Source: Lepidodermella squamata
Lineage: Eukaryota; Gastrotricha
Reading direction: 5' to 3'
NCBI GenBank assembly: GCA_047495785.1
Contig: JBLDXI010000034.1
Coordinates: 124,001-188,000 of the forward strand
Length of the DNA: 64,000 bases
Within the stretch, counting starts at the first letter, position 1; each line of letters opens with the position of its first letter. The translations under genes were made by a program, and so were the position numbers. Under the pieces are notes generated by a model. The model made no database searches and was not told the origin of the DNA. It was given only the letters and a program-made list of their open reading frames with translations. Shown piece by piece: positions 37,256-50,018 of this stretch.

Positions 37256-40200
37256 TTATGTTCGCTCGCATATGTAACGAAACGCCTCGCCGCAAGGTGC
37301 TCTCACCAAAGAACCAGAATTCAGACACGCACCTAGATAACACAAATGTTAAACATCACGTCATTGAACACGTTTCTGGCTTACAATTATCGCCATCGTA
37401 ATTTCTTGCAGGATCATTATGGAAATCGAATAGTGAGCTATTGAACAGCACATCCGTTATCCAAGAATAGGTGATGGGTTGCACTAGTTTCGCCCCTATG
37501 TAATTTCCGAAAATGGCAGTCTCATTCAGAAGAGCTTGGACGGCGTCCATAGTTGCCTGATCCTTGATCATGACCAATGTTTTGTTTCGGCTCGCGCAAT
37601 CAGCTGCCACTTGATCTCTATTACCAGTGATTGTCGTGAGTTCGACGTCCGCCAATGCCTGAAAATTATTAGCAATTATCAACAAATCAAGAGATAAGAC
37701 TAAATTATTACATTGCCGCCACAAATACCGTGCACATTATTCCGGCATACATCGTCATAAAAGCCGTTACCGTAGCGTATGGCCACACCTGCACATCGTT
37801 AAATGAAAGAATGATCAACTATTATCCCAATTTCGACAAAAGCAAGCAATTTAACAAAAGGAAAGATGTTCTGTACAGAAACGCTTTTCTGAGGTGGATT
37901 GAAGACATTATCTAACTTCAACAACAGTACAACTTTCCAGACGAATTCGCAATCGTAAAATACGAATAAGATGCTGCATTGAATAATAAAACCTCACAAT
38001 CTCCGGGGCCGCCAAATGGAGCGTATTTATGCCAATATGGCGATTTTACGCCGACGAAAGCGCCATCCTCCCACTTGTAAGCAGCCGTCAACCCAACTAA
38101 GGCGAACCTATCTGAAAGGTTTGCAGCCGCATCGAAATCAGCTTGCGAAAAGATGGTCGCCAGGCGGCCGCCTTTCTCCTTGCAGTTATCCATAGCATCA
38201 CGATAGTTGTGTCTATCTGTCACTAGAAAATACTTTGATGGGGTTTGTTCTTTCATGCAAGCCGCGTAGTTTTCAGCAAATTTCGTCGAGTTTGAATAGA
38301 CCTTCACCTATATTTAGCAAGCAGTAAATCGTGATGAGGTAAACCTTTTTCTCTAGCCTTTACCTTGGTTGAATTGTCCGGGCAGATGTTGTAACACGTC
38401 TTGCCGCCTGGCGTTTCGCACTGAACAGCAAACTTTGACGCCGAACAGAAAATTCATAGTTTTGACGGAATTTGTAAACAATTCAATAAAATTTACCCAT
38501 GATAAGCAGTTTGCTTTGTTTTTGTAGACACCGGTAGAAAATTCGGCGGTTTCGTTGGCACCGCATTTCAATCGGCAACCGGTGAACTCGCGATTGACAG
38601 CGTTGAAGCAGCGGATATGCGGCTTTACAGCATCAGCAGCTTCGCCTAGGAAACAGAAAAGACCGTAATAATTTCTCAGTAAATCCCGAGGCCTTGCGAA
38701 TAAAACTCACTGCTGATGCTTTGCAGGCAAGCGTCCAAGCTCGGTGAATTCGTTAACGATTTCGTCTAAATTCATAAGACAAACCATCTCAAAAGGTATT
38801 TATCTGGCATTTTGAATGATTTTACTGAATTTGCTGGGCAAGAAAAATTGCTCGGAGTGCAAGTTACTGGCCGCTGAGTTGAATCAACACACGTGTCGAA
38901 TTTCTTATACTGTTCGTGAAGAAAACATTCCATTTTATTATACAAATTATGAAAAATTGATTCTTACAGGAAAGGCGTTGTAATCGTTAGCACAGGCCGC
39001 TAAATTTGACCTGAAAGGATAGACGCCATTGTAGGAACCACCAACCTAGAAAGCGAAGAATCAGAGGTATAGTGTTCATTGATTTTACATTTAGCCTTAA
39101 AAATATACTCGAAACTCAAAATCGCACTCGGGCTGCCGGGTTCGGCCCTCTGGAATCGAGCCGTCGGGCTTGGGTCGATAAATATATCAAGTCCCGGCCC
39201 GAGTGCGGCGCTGAACAATAGCGCTCGTTCCAATTGTTCGCCGCCGTGCTCGGGCTAACACTTATTTGGCCGGCCCGTGTGTAGTGAAGCGTGATTCTTT
39301 GATTTTGATAATTGATGAATTTGATTGATGAATTTGATAAATTTACAGAAAACGTCGCACACGGCACGTTTTACAGCGGCCCGTGCGTGGAGTGGTTACC
39401 CGGTCGCATACGGGCCGGCCCGAACGCGTACGGGCAGAATTCGGACTCGGGCCCCAGCATGGACAATTATAATTGAGTTACAACTATACCAAAAACCACA
39501 CCTATATATGCTCGACTTTTCTCACTTGGCTGTATGTGGAAATAATTCGAAATAATTGTTGGCTATTGTCTTGCTAGCTGAATAATGAATTTCAAACATT
39601 TTGAATCATTTCAACTCAAATCAACTTCCAAGATTAAAGTATTTTTATTATGCATATGCGGAATTTCCAATTGGGCTATCTCATCTGTCAACTGAATTTT
39701 TAACCAAATTTTGGCCGCGCGCGCTGATATCAAAGGGGCCTATAATTATACCAAAATATAATGTACAATTAAAACAATTCTCTATCGAATAAATATGGGG
39801 TTCTAAAATAATTACGCGCACTCAAAATCCCACGCGTTAGGAGCGCGCACATAATATGCCCGCATGGAAAGTGAGAGTTTGCGTAATTTTTTTTTTCGCT
39901 CGAGAACCCCCAGAATTGTCTGAATTATGTTTTGATATAAAAACCTACGCGAAATTGGAAAGTATCCCTTTCTTGCATGCGGTATTAAAAGTATTTGCCA
40001 ATGAACATTTTAAAATTCAGGAAATTGCATTTTGATCAAATGCCAATGATAATAGGTTTCACTGAATCTTGCCTATAAAGTCGTTTGGTGTCGTTTGCAC
40101 GACCCGGCCAAGTTTTAACCGAAATTTTCACTAGGAGTGGTCTTTTTTGTAAACGATGATACCCATAATTTGAACTTTCTGAGCCCGCTAATCGGCTCAA

Positions 40201-40629
40201 ATCGGCTATATAGATATGACTAACCATTATTTCGTTTGTTTTGCCACAACCAGGGCTGCCAGGTCGGCATGTAGCTGCGTAGCTGGTGAATCTGTAACAC
40301 AGTCTGGCAGTCTGTGGATTACAAAACAAAAAACAAGACATTCGGAAAGTGGTATAATGGAAGAAGAAACATACCGCTTTCAAACACGTGGCTTTATCCG
40401 GCTGGTTGTCTCCAAGCTGCCGAAAAATTAAAGATTTATTGAAAAGTATGCTTAGCATCTGCTATCAACTCACTTGATATTCGCGTAGTTGCCAGCAGCC
40501 GTTCGGTATTTCACGGCATTCGGTAAAGGCATCATCGAATTGCGAGAAGCAACGAGCCCACTCGCCGCTTTGCGCCACACTGATAGTGGAGATAAACACG
40601 GCCAAAATCGGGATGAGCAAAAGTTGCAT
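37256..40629 (-). CDS. Gene F: secreted double C-type-lectin protein, 485 aa, 12 exons
   Basis: Exons 3' to 5': 37256-37332, 37385-37658, 37712-37788, 37998-38307, 38364-38432, 38497-38645, 38711-38765, 38826-38909, 38968-39045, 40225-40311, 40375-40416, 40474-40629, total 1458 bases in frame. The signal peptide (1-21) ends SVAQ, then EWARCFSQFDDAF, CRPGSPGC, CPANS, HIRCFNAV, CYNICPDN. CTLD1 has GGRLATIFS and YKWEDGA. CTLD2 has YIGAKL and YSWITDVLFN, so the GEP triplet of the paralogs is lost, which argues against a shared ligand. The end reads ICERT. With B it shares the SYNGVYPF exon 4 type, unlike A, D and E, defining two subgroups. Intron 3 (39046-40224) carries a GC-rich insert. Confidence 0.86.
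39116..39465. repeat. GC-rich insert in gene F intron 3
   Basis: This stretch is strongly GC-rich within AT-rich surroundings and repeats GGCCCGAGTGCG, CTCGGGCT and GGCCGGCCCG words in both orientations (about 39118-39280 and 39395-39450), suggesting a decayed element with inverted ends. It has no supported coding frame. Confidence 0.45.
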
Positions 40630-41578
40630 GACCTATTATTATTATTGATCAAAGCATAAAATACGTGGATAAATTTCAGGATAAAATTATGTGAAATGTT
40701 TTTTAAATAACTGGATAGCCTGGATCTCATCAAGCCACGTGAGGTTTTCTTTTCTGTGTATAAGGACAACAAATAACTCATTTATTGGCAATAACAGCAT
40801 CAAATCGCGTGTGTCATTTTAAAGGCAGAAAATGAGGCGGCCAGCAATAAAAGCAATAACATGTTTTTTTCACTCTTTGTCCCAAAATGATTGATTCTCA
40901 AACTTGATTTTGATTGAGTTTGATTTTTGACAGAGCAACTTTGGTCACTTTATGCTCTGAGCTTCCGTATCCTTCAAATTGGCATTAGCACATCAACAAC
41001 TGAGGCATTTCAAGATTTACCGGAATCGAGGCATTTGCGATGCTCCGATCGAGAAATACCATGGATTGGCTGGGTTAGGTGTTACTAATTCAAGCGTTTC
41101 TCATGAGCAACAAACTAGCGATCGTTTTCCTTCTGTTTTGTTGCGCGCATAAACCTCAAAGGTCGGAGGATTAGGAATCTCAGGAACCTTTTGTAGAATC
41201 TCCATTTATTGCATCAACTCAGACATTTCACGGCCGGCTATAACTGTAAACATGTGCTTTGGTCGGCTGTTCAGAATTCAAGCCATCTTGATGAGTCACT
41301 GATGCAATAAACCAGCAAGAGTTTGTGGCTTTTCTGCTTTCTCGCGCAAAGAATTCGAAGAATTCCTGGAAATTTGTTTACAACTTCGACTTAACTCATC
41401 ATTTTTCACATTTTTATAGCTGAATGGCTCAATTGTTTTTTCACCGCCACAGGAATACTGATTTTATTTTGATTACTTTTTCTCTTCTTATCATACAATT
41501 TTCTCACATTCGTTACACTCAGTGAAAATTTAACCACGTTCTTGATCGACGATAAATCCGAAATGAGTTAGCAGAAAA
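40630..41578. other. Spacer between genes F and G
   Basis: Holds the 5' flank of gene F and the 3' flank of gene G, whose likely poly(A) signal (TTTATT on +) is at 41463-41468. No further feature is supported. Confidence 0.4.
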
Positions 41579-44500
41579 TCATAAACCTGAAAATCATAAA
41601 GAACCTCCTATTTTAATTCGATGATGCATTTTTGACCAATTCTTACCAGAATAGGCAGCACAGTTGATTTCAAGGATTCCAAGGTGCTCCTCCGGTAACA
41701 TGCGATTAACGACACTCAGACATGCGATGGAGCCGTGCATATCAGCAGCGGCGACACTGATTTCAAAAGAAATGTCGATTCATACTCATATTCCGGCCTT
41801 TAACTCAGTAATCCTACCTTCCAAGCCGGAACGATGCAGCAGACGTAGCCGACGAGAGTTGGCCACTTGGTACGTTCACCGACTTGTAATTGCCATCGCA
41901 ACCGACTTGCAAAGCCTGGCTATTCGAATCGAGCGACAACGTGTAAAAATGCACGGGAGTCGGTGAACCGACTTGCTGATAACACGTCGTAGTTAATGAA
42001 AAGCCTGATGCCGTTGCGAAGCTAAATGTGGTCGCATTGCTAAGCTGGAGGCTTATTTCGCCGGTTGTTTGCGCTGGGTTCGAGTATTCAAGAAACGGAG
42101 CCGGTAAGCTTTCAGGCTTCGCGAAGAAGCTCAGCGTGAAAGATTGGGCGCCGAAATTCAACTTAGCAGCCGTCATTCTGACCTGGTTTCCGCCATTCAA
42201 ATAAACGCCTTTATTGCTGACCCCAAACACGCTTGTCCCAGGTAGAAAAGCCGATTGACTGGTAACCGCAGTTCGAGGAGCAATCAAATCTTCGAAGTCG
42301 GCAGCTAGAGGGAAATAAGCGACGTGCCCGTTGACTATCTTATCAATATCGCCTGGAATAATTGGCTGCCCGGCGTGAAGTTGGTAGCACTTTCTGCGAA
42401 GCGTTCGAACATTTTGGAGAGACAGAGCTGTTCTGTGAATTGAAAAGCAAGACACAGTGATAGAGGTGAAAGGCGTGCTGCCCAGTCTTCCCAGCTTCAT
42501 AGATGAGATGGTTGTTGTCGGCGCGATGGTGTTGGAACCGTCAAGTGGAAGGCTGCTCATATCATCGCAAAACACCATTTGTGTTGTAGTAGATAGTTTG
42601 TAGGTCACGCCAATGTGGTGCCACTTGTTGGTGCTTGACGAGCATTTTACGCTCACTTCGGTACCTGAAAGGTGGAATCATTAGGGTCATTTAACAGTTT
42701 AGAGACGAGGCAACACCAACAATCAGTGAAGAGGGATGCCCCCTTTGGAGTTCGGAAAGCTTCGAATTCTCCGATAAAAGGTAAGGGTCCCCCTTTCATT
42801 CTGGGTCCAAACTAGCTCGATTTACCCCTTGAGAGCTGGACTGAGTCGGACTACTACCATCAATTCATTCTCCGTTAAAAAATTTAGATTAATTGCAAAT
42901 TTCTTCGATTTATCGATTCTTTGCATAGCTTGGCAAATTTCAAGACCAATTTTTTTACAACAAAATTGAGAATCCAAGTCTATAAAGTAAAAATTGAAGA
43001 TTCGAAAGGTGCGATTTGACTCACCATCATGTCTGGTAACGATGACGATCTTGGCGGTAGGGTTGAATGCAACTGTGAGAATCGTGGATCCATTTGCGGC
43101 CACCATCTCAATCATAGGCGTGTAAGTGGAATCGCCATACTCAGCCTTGGCGTAGACAGCGAGGGTGTAATCGGTTGATAAGGATGAGAAAGCCGTGGCT
43201 GGAATCGTTACATAGCCAAGGCCCGTTAGTAAGGTTGCCGTTTTCTCGAAACCAAATGGTCCTGTGACGTAGCCGTAGGGTCCAGTCATTTGAGCGGTAA
43301 CAGACATGGGCCCGATGTCCGACAGGTCAGCGTTCAGCGGCCAGTACGCAGTTTCGCGAGGAAGGCCATTAACGGCATCTGTTCATTTTATAGTCATAAA
43401 AAATGAATTATCTCACTTATTGCGATTGAATGCTAATAGGTTAATGGAAAGTTTTCCAAATTTCCAATTTTTTTTTAATTTCAACTTGGGCTATCAGAAT
43501 TTCCAAGCTAAAAAGTTGTGGAGAAACACCAAGGAATAAAATGAGTTGAAACATACTTGTTTCGCATTGCAAAGAAGTTTTGAAAAGCTTTATTGGCTGA
43601 AAACGAGAAAGAGACGACTCTAATTCGAGAATCAATGTGTCTCACTTACCTGCCAAGGCGAAGCACATGGATCGTCTTTAGCGACGCATTTGTAATTCCA
43701 ATCAGAGCTGGAATAGCACAGATTCCGCTGCAAAATACCATTTTTACGCAATTAGTTAATTGGTAAACAAAATAGCAGCAAACCGGCTGAATCGCCACTA
43801 GACATTCTGCGTAATTGTCAGCGAACAAAGCTGCTGAGGTGTAATTACCGGACTATTCAATGACAATCATCATTATGGCAGAAAATAGACGATTTCCCTT
43901 GCAAATCTACCGGTGTAGTTCCAGTGGGGCAAGAGCCGTAGCAAGTCGTAGAATAAGTACCACTCGGCATACAATCAACTGCAGCCTATTGAGAATTGAA
44001 AGAACGTGATTGTGATAAAACTTGAACCTAACCCCAGATAGGCAGGAGGCTGCAGACGTGAATTCTCCGCCATCGCCCAACTTCATATGGGAAAAAATGA
44101 TTAAGGAAACTGTTTTTTTGAGTGCGATGTAAACTGAACAAACACTGATCGAAGAATTAATGCAGGATGTGTAGCAACCCACGAACTGGTTGGCTCCTGA
44201 AACGCATCGCAGGAAAGGAACTGTTTCGCGATTATGTTAACGCAATTTGCTTTTCCTATCGATTTTCTAGCTTACCTTTACAAAGCGCGAAGGAATCAAA
44301 TACGACATTGCCAGGCTTTGGGGTCTAGTAAAATTCAATTATTAAATACGACAATTTTATTCTTAAAATTCACCGTATTCAGCGGGCAAGCTTTTGAATC
44401 TGGAACGCAAATGGCTGACGAGTTTGCTGAGCTGACGCATTTTTTGTGCTTCCCCTGTTTTGAAAAGGTTGAACAAATGCTTGGGTCTTGCTATAGCTTA

Positions 44501-46982
44501 TGCGTTATACCTGAGTGAGATTGAGGCAAAGCTGAAGATTGCTGCTCAGCAAGCTCGAGGCAGATCCAACAATTCCGAGCTACATATTGAAATAGATGGC
44601 AAAAAAGTGAGAAGATAATTAGGGCTTATTTCAGTTTTTTGTTTAAATTGCCGAAATAGGCCAATATTAAATTTTACGTACTAAGTGAAACCCAAGTATT
44701 TGTTGATAAGGCTTACGTCAAATTTTCCGCTGCCGGATGGGCAATTTTCCAAGCAGGTGCCACCGTTTACGTCGTAGCAGAGTTGAACAGACTGCAAACG
44801 CATTTTAAGGGTTATAAGACTCATAAAATCCAAGTTACGAAAACGCACCCCGACTTCGCAGACGGCCTTAGTTGTGTAAACTGTCGGACTCAACGTCTAT
44901 TTCCATAGAATAAGGCAACAAATTAAACGCATTCAATTTGTTAATGTGCGACTCACATCACTCCCAGTGCAATTCAACGGAGCTTTCACACAGCCAGAAA
45001 AGGACGGCTTGGTCCAATCGAAGCATCGCCGATGAGGGTACATAGCAGGTAGAGCTAGAAGCAATCGAACTGAAAAGATTTTTCCCTATAGAATAAGTGC
45101 GAACTTGTCTTGCATTCCGGCAGAGAATTAAACGTTGCCCCAGCTACACTGCCACTCGGGCAAGAAGCGCCATCCGAAGCCAGTTTACATTTGACGAAGG
45201 CGTAAGTCGTAGCGTCGACACAAAGCGTGTGAGGTTGCTAAGTAATTAGGAAATGACAATGGCTTTTCAACATTTCGATTTCTTAGCATTACAAACCAGA
45301 GCGATCCGACATTCAGCGTAGTTGCTAGCAAAATCGGAAGCGTTGTTGAATATCGAAACCTGTAGAAAATCGTAACATCTTTAATCTGTCTCGAAACATG
45401 ACAAACTGAATGCTGAACTGGTAGAATCTTCAGTTGGATATTTATTTTTCAGAAATTTGAAATTTGTCTTCATAACTAAGTAATTTTGGCCCGAAATTCG
45501 ATTTTCATTGAGAAAAAAAAAACTTTTTTTCAACTCACAAGCGTAAAACTCGATGAGGGACAACTGTTTCGGCAAACAAGACCCCCAGATGAGGAACACA
45601 GCGCTGCCGGCTAAAGAGAAATTAGAGAAAGAGAAAGCATCGGAGGGCATTTCATAGTTTTTCAAAGCTTACTCCCTCAACGCAATGGGCTCTGTCGATG
45701 TAGGAACCTGTGCTAAAGGCCTGAAAAATGACAAGCTTAGACATAAATAAATCCACGACGTAGTTGTATCACATTGGTCAAAAAAGTGGAATTGCAAGAT
45801 GTTGATTGGCAGCCCTTGAATGAGAGATCGCTCAGCAAAAAACAGCGGTAATGAGTCTTGAAGTTATCGGCATTTCGAACAACTAGAAAGCAAGCATATA
45901 AACACAAAATAACTTAACAAAAACAAGTTGCTCACTGTATAGCTCCGAAAAGCATAGCTCCAAGGTGGCCACAGTCCGAACATATGCCTGTGTTAGGAAA
46001 ATAATATGAGCGCAAGTTAAAATTCAAAAATCAAGCTTGAAATGTTTGATTGAAATCTGAGCTAAAACCCCGAAAAACCACAGGACCCTTTGGTCATAAA
46101 ATTAGGGCCCGAAAATACCCCCTAGTTCGAGGATCCTACTTCGCGCACTGCACCGAACCTTAGGAATTTCGAATTCGATCGATCGGAAAAATCACTAAAA
46201 TCGATATCCCGATTGATCACCGTTGTGGCTGTGAGAACTCGAAGCCGCCCATTAGCCTCCGAGATACCACGGGTTAACTTAAGTGGTATTCGATAAGGCT
46301 ACGCTACAAAAGAAGAAGAAATGAAGCTGGACTCACATGATAAGCCGGACAGGTACCATTGAAAGCTATACAGACTCGTTGACCGCCTTTGTCGCACAGA
46401 TAGGCCGGGCGGGTCTGCGTTTTTCAAGACGTAAAATTTGTTTGCAGCTATCGCAAAAAAACAAACCAGGAATTTTTTGATATCGCTCCGGCATTCGTCG
46501 TATTTAGTCGAGAAGACATCGCCGATAAATTCGAAGGTCTATAAATCAAATCGATCACCGGAATCAAAAAAGAATATGAATCATTTTAAACTCACAAGAA
46601 CTTCGTCCGAAGAGCAACCAGCGTTTCTAGGGATGCATCGCATGCTGAGCTGCCTGTAGTTGTAACAGCTTCTAGCCGACTGCGTAGAGCATAGGACAAA
46701 TTCGCAATAAATTCTGGGAAAATGCGTAAATTACCCCTGCTGTACATGACCCATAACTATTCAAAAGAGTTCCAAGCTGAATATAATTCAACATGAGCGT
46801 TAATATCGAAAAAGATGACAAAATTATTGATTAATTACCCAAACTTCATCGAGGTATGAGCAGTCGCTTTTACAGCCAGTAAATGAATCGTTAAGGCGAG
46901 AGAAGCAGCGTTTGAATGATCCTTGGGCGTCGCAAATCGTGAAAATCGGCAACGCAAGTAGAGGGAGAAGCCACTTCGTCAT
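41579..46982 (-). CDS. Gene G: secreted protein with four Cys-rich modules and two LamG-like domains, about 1020 aa, 26 exons
   Basis: Exons 3' to 5': 41579-41586, 41647-41756, 41818-42664, 43025-43378, 43557-43596, 43650-43727, 43784-43852, 43911-43985, 44033-44196, 44276-44324, 44374-44454, 44511-44579, 44717-44791, 44849-44896, 44957-45054, 45105-45237, 45298-45360, 45539-45610, 45673-45720, 45773-45882, 45936-45987, 46337-46414, 46467-46538, 46596-46679, 46735-46776, 46839-46982; 3063 bases, in frame. The N-terminus is a signal peptide then KRCFSRLNDSFTGC. RCF..F.GC cores recur at residues about 25, 170 and 290, with a degenerate fourth. Residues about 580-1015 form two jelly-roll LamG-like domains (AYWPLNADLSD, KWHHIGVTYKL, AYFPLAADFED, SFTLSFFAKPE). 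Exon 44033-44196 may contain a 54-base intron. The 8-base last exon is uncertain. Confidence 0.75.
46068..46150. mobile_element. Truncated copy of the hAT-like MITE in gene G intron
   Basis: An inverted match to 2439-2530: GGGCCCGAAAATACCCCCTA followed by the TACTTCGCGCACTG terminus. The opposite terminal repeat is missing, so the copy is truncated. It lies in the intron between gene G exons 5 and 6. Confidence 0.65.
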
Positions 46983-47524
46983 TTTTATAGCTATACGAAA
47001 TACGAAATACGAATCAATGATTTTTCAGAACAAAAATTGAATGAATGGCCAGTCTTTTCAGGTTAGTCCGGTTTCTATTTTACTATATATGGAGAGAAGC
47101 GTTGCTTTTTTTTATAAATATGGCATGATTGCTGTCTTATGACCTTGATTTTCGTTGGGAGAACGCGTAGCATAGCATGGCATTTTCTTTTTATTTAGAG
47201 GACGCGTGTGACCTTGATTTTTAAAGCCGCGATGAAAATAGAACACCCAGTAAAATAGGACAGTTTTTGAACTCATTCTCCGGAACCCAGGGTGCCTCAT
47301 TTTCAGGAAAATTGAAGACGAACCTATTTCCGTGAGGTTTAATTGAACTTTTCCTGAAAAGTACCTTATCCGACCAGGAATTTCGCCAGAAAAAAGCGCC
47401 TGGTTTTGACCCCAGATCGGATCGGATCGGGTCCGGGTTTAAGATTCCGAAGTCAGTTCCATTTATTTTACTGTTTTATTTTAAGAGTCAAGTTTAACTT
47501 TAGGGCCGAACCAGTAAGTATTAT

Positions 47525-50018
47525 TCAGATATCAGAGTGAACAGTTTGATTCTGATGTTCATCGAATTCATTTTCAGTTGAGGCTTTCGACTTCTTAGCC
47601 ATTGGAATAAAAACAGCCGAACCAACAAAGGATGAGTAGACTAAACATATCATCGAGATGAACACTGTAACAGCATTACCATGGTGACTGCTGTCTTGAA
47701 GAATGAACACGATAGCAACGCCGCCGATGTAGAGCGACACAGCGAATAAGTTTGCAAGAAACATCGGCTTTATCTGATCCACGTTATGAATTCGATTCGA
47801 TTTAACCAAGTGAGCGGTTGAAAATGTGGCGAGTAGACCGGTAAGTAAAATGGTCATATCCACGGCAATCAAAATCGTGACGAATATAGACGAATTAGTT
47901 GAAGCACAGTTGATGTTTCTAGCTCCGAAATAAGCATCAATCTTGAAGTCATATACCAATGCTACGCGATCAACGTCTTGCGTTATTTCAGACACGGTTT
48001 GAGTGAGAAACCAAGTAAGGATTACGATGAAATTTAAAGCCATCGAGATAACAACTACGAGACATACAAACTTGTTGCTTATGTCAGCTTTCATTTTGGC
48101 TTTCGCTTCGCGATATCTTCGTTCGTGATTGCTGCTTGTCACTCCATAGACATCCCTTAGGATATGGATTGAAGACTGAATGTTGATTAATGAGTGTCTC
48201 CTGATAGTTAACAAAGATCGCCTCGTGCTGAGAATGAAACCAGCAAGGGTTCCATGGGCTAGGGCAAGGCCAGTCGTGAGGAAGAAGACTCGGCCGTAAC
48301 AAATCGATGAGCTGCCTTGAGACACAAAGAAAGCTGCTGCTATGTCGATCAGAACCAAGGACACGCACATGAGAATACAGCTTAGCTTCTTGTTATAACA
48401 GTTGACTCTTATTGCCAAAGTGACCTTAGTTAAAAAATAACAAACTAAAGTGGGAAAGGGTTAAAGTATGTCTCATACTTTCGTGAGGGCAAGAACAAAA
48501 GCTAGAACTGAGATCGTAGCCGTTGCTGAGATTGAAATGCGATCTAGCTGAATGATTACATCAGCCGAGTCGCTAGGCAACGGATAGGGTAGGGGAAGAT
48601 GCGAAACGGCTGAATATGATGAAATGTTTGTGATGTTATCGCTGTTGCATGTCACATGATGCGTTACAAGTAATTTTGAGGCGTTAGCGGACCAATGCGC
48701 CACCGATTGGGGTTCAAAGTCGTACTCTACCCTTGCCGAGTACTTGAACTTTCCATAGCGTAGATTGCCGAAATCTAATCGCCTTGCACTATCGTTGGCT
48801 ACCATCATCACTTCATAAGGCTTGGTTTTATAATCTCGCAGGGACATGTTTCTACTCCTTAGAATCGTCTCAGTCTCATTTAGGATCATAATAGCCGTCA
48901 GGATACGGTCGTAGCAAAGATGGCGAAAGTCCGAGTCCGGGGTTACTAAACCACCAGTGTAATTGCTGAAAAGAGCCTCAAATTCGGGCAAAGTGTGGCC
49001 AAGGGCCGTTCGCCCAGTCATGGGTCTCAGAGCATCTAAAGGTGAGCCGATGAAGTAGGTCATCTTGAACTGTTCGAGAATCATTGAGCGGTTGCATTCA
49101 GCAGAAATGTTGAAAGGTAAGGTTGTGACGTCGATGAAGCTCAAAAACTGGAAAATGAATAGGTATCTCGGCCCGGTCATCCTGAACTTGTAGGCTTGGC
49201 AGAGAAATTTCAACCCAGCTGCTGCTTCAGCAGTTTCCATTGCAAACACCCGAATGTCTCTTGCTTTCAATGGCGCCATGAACTCATCGCTGAAATCTAA
49301 ACTACCTTCGAACGCCTGAACCTCAAACCCATTTGCCAGGGCAATTTTATAGAAAAGATTTGCAGTCTCATAGTTGTAAGAATTGCCATTGTTGAAAATG
49401 ATGCCGAGCTTCCTGATTCTAGTCTGAGTTTTCAGGAAATACAGCCTGGCAAATATCGGGAGCTCCGCTGGCGATCGGATTCGATACATGTTGGGGTACA
49501 GGCCACGGCGAGCTGTTTGGACTGGAGAAGTGCAGGACCCAGCAATCATGAGCATGTTCATGTAGCCAGCTGTTCCGCCCCAGGCCTTGCAAGCCGGTGA
49601 CAGGAAAGGTCCCATTGTTACCGGAGACGTATAGACATCAGTCATTGCTTCTGTTCGACGAGCGAAATCGATTGCTTGTCGGACGGCTTGGGCTCCACCG
49701 GGTCCTTCAAGATAAGCTGAAACTATGCTGAAGAATGAAGGAGAAATGCCTACCTTCGTTGACGAAATCTAGTTCGATTTGGTAGTCTGGCAATATGTCG
49801 CTTCTCCTGTTCACAATATCAGCCACCATTTGCTGAGCAGCCTGGCACATTTTGTTGTCTCGCGGCTCGTAGCCTGTCATCATGAGTATAGACAGCATCG
49901 ACAGGCGATGCCGCTTTACTTGATAATTGTCTCTTTCAAAAAGGTCCATTTGAGATTCAACCCGCGTAATGAATGCCATTATGAAGACCATTGCAGCTTT
50001 GAAATGCATATCCCACAT
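47525..50018 (-). CDS. Gene H: GABA-B-like class C G-protein-coupled receptor, 800 aa
   Basis: Exons 3' to 5': 47525-48424, 48479-49716, 49754-50018, total 2403 bases in frame. Signal peptide near residues 1-23 (AAMVFIMAFI), then a periplasmic-binding-type ligand domain to about residue 470 (TMGPFLSPACKAWGG, LMIAGSCTSP, RKLGIIFNNG, FAMETAEAAAG, LCYDRILTAIMIL). Seven hydrophobic segments start at about 484 (ISATATISVLAFVLAL) and run through the last exon. The linker has no Cys-rich domain, as in GABA-B rather than glutamate-type receptors. The intracellular tail is short (about 25 residues, acidic, NEFDEHQN) with no obvious coiled coil for heterodimer retention. Start chosen at ATG 50018; ATG 50009 is also possible. 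A poly(A) signal lies at 47462-47467 (minus). It faces cell-surface signalling by an amino-acid-like ligand, which is inference. Confidence 0.82.

Noticed and set aside
44096-44149. 54-base in-frame segment in gene G exon 18 as a certain intron
   Set aside because: It has GT and AG ends and removing it improves module similarity, but it is also open in frame, so both versions are possible. Left as uncertain.
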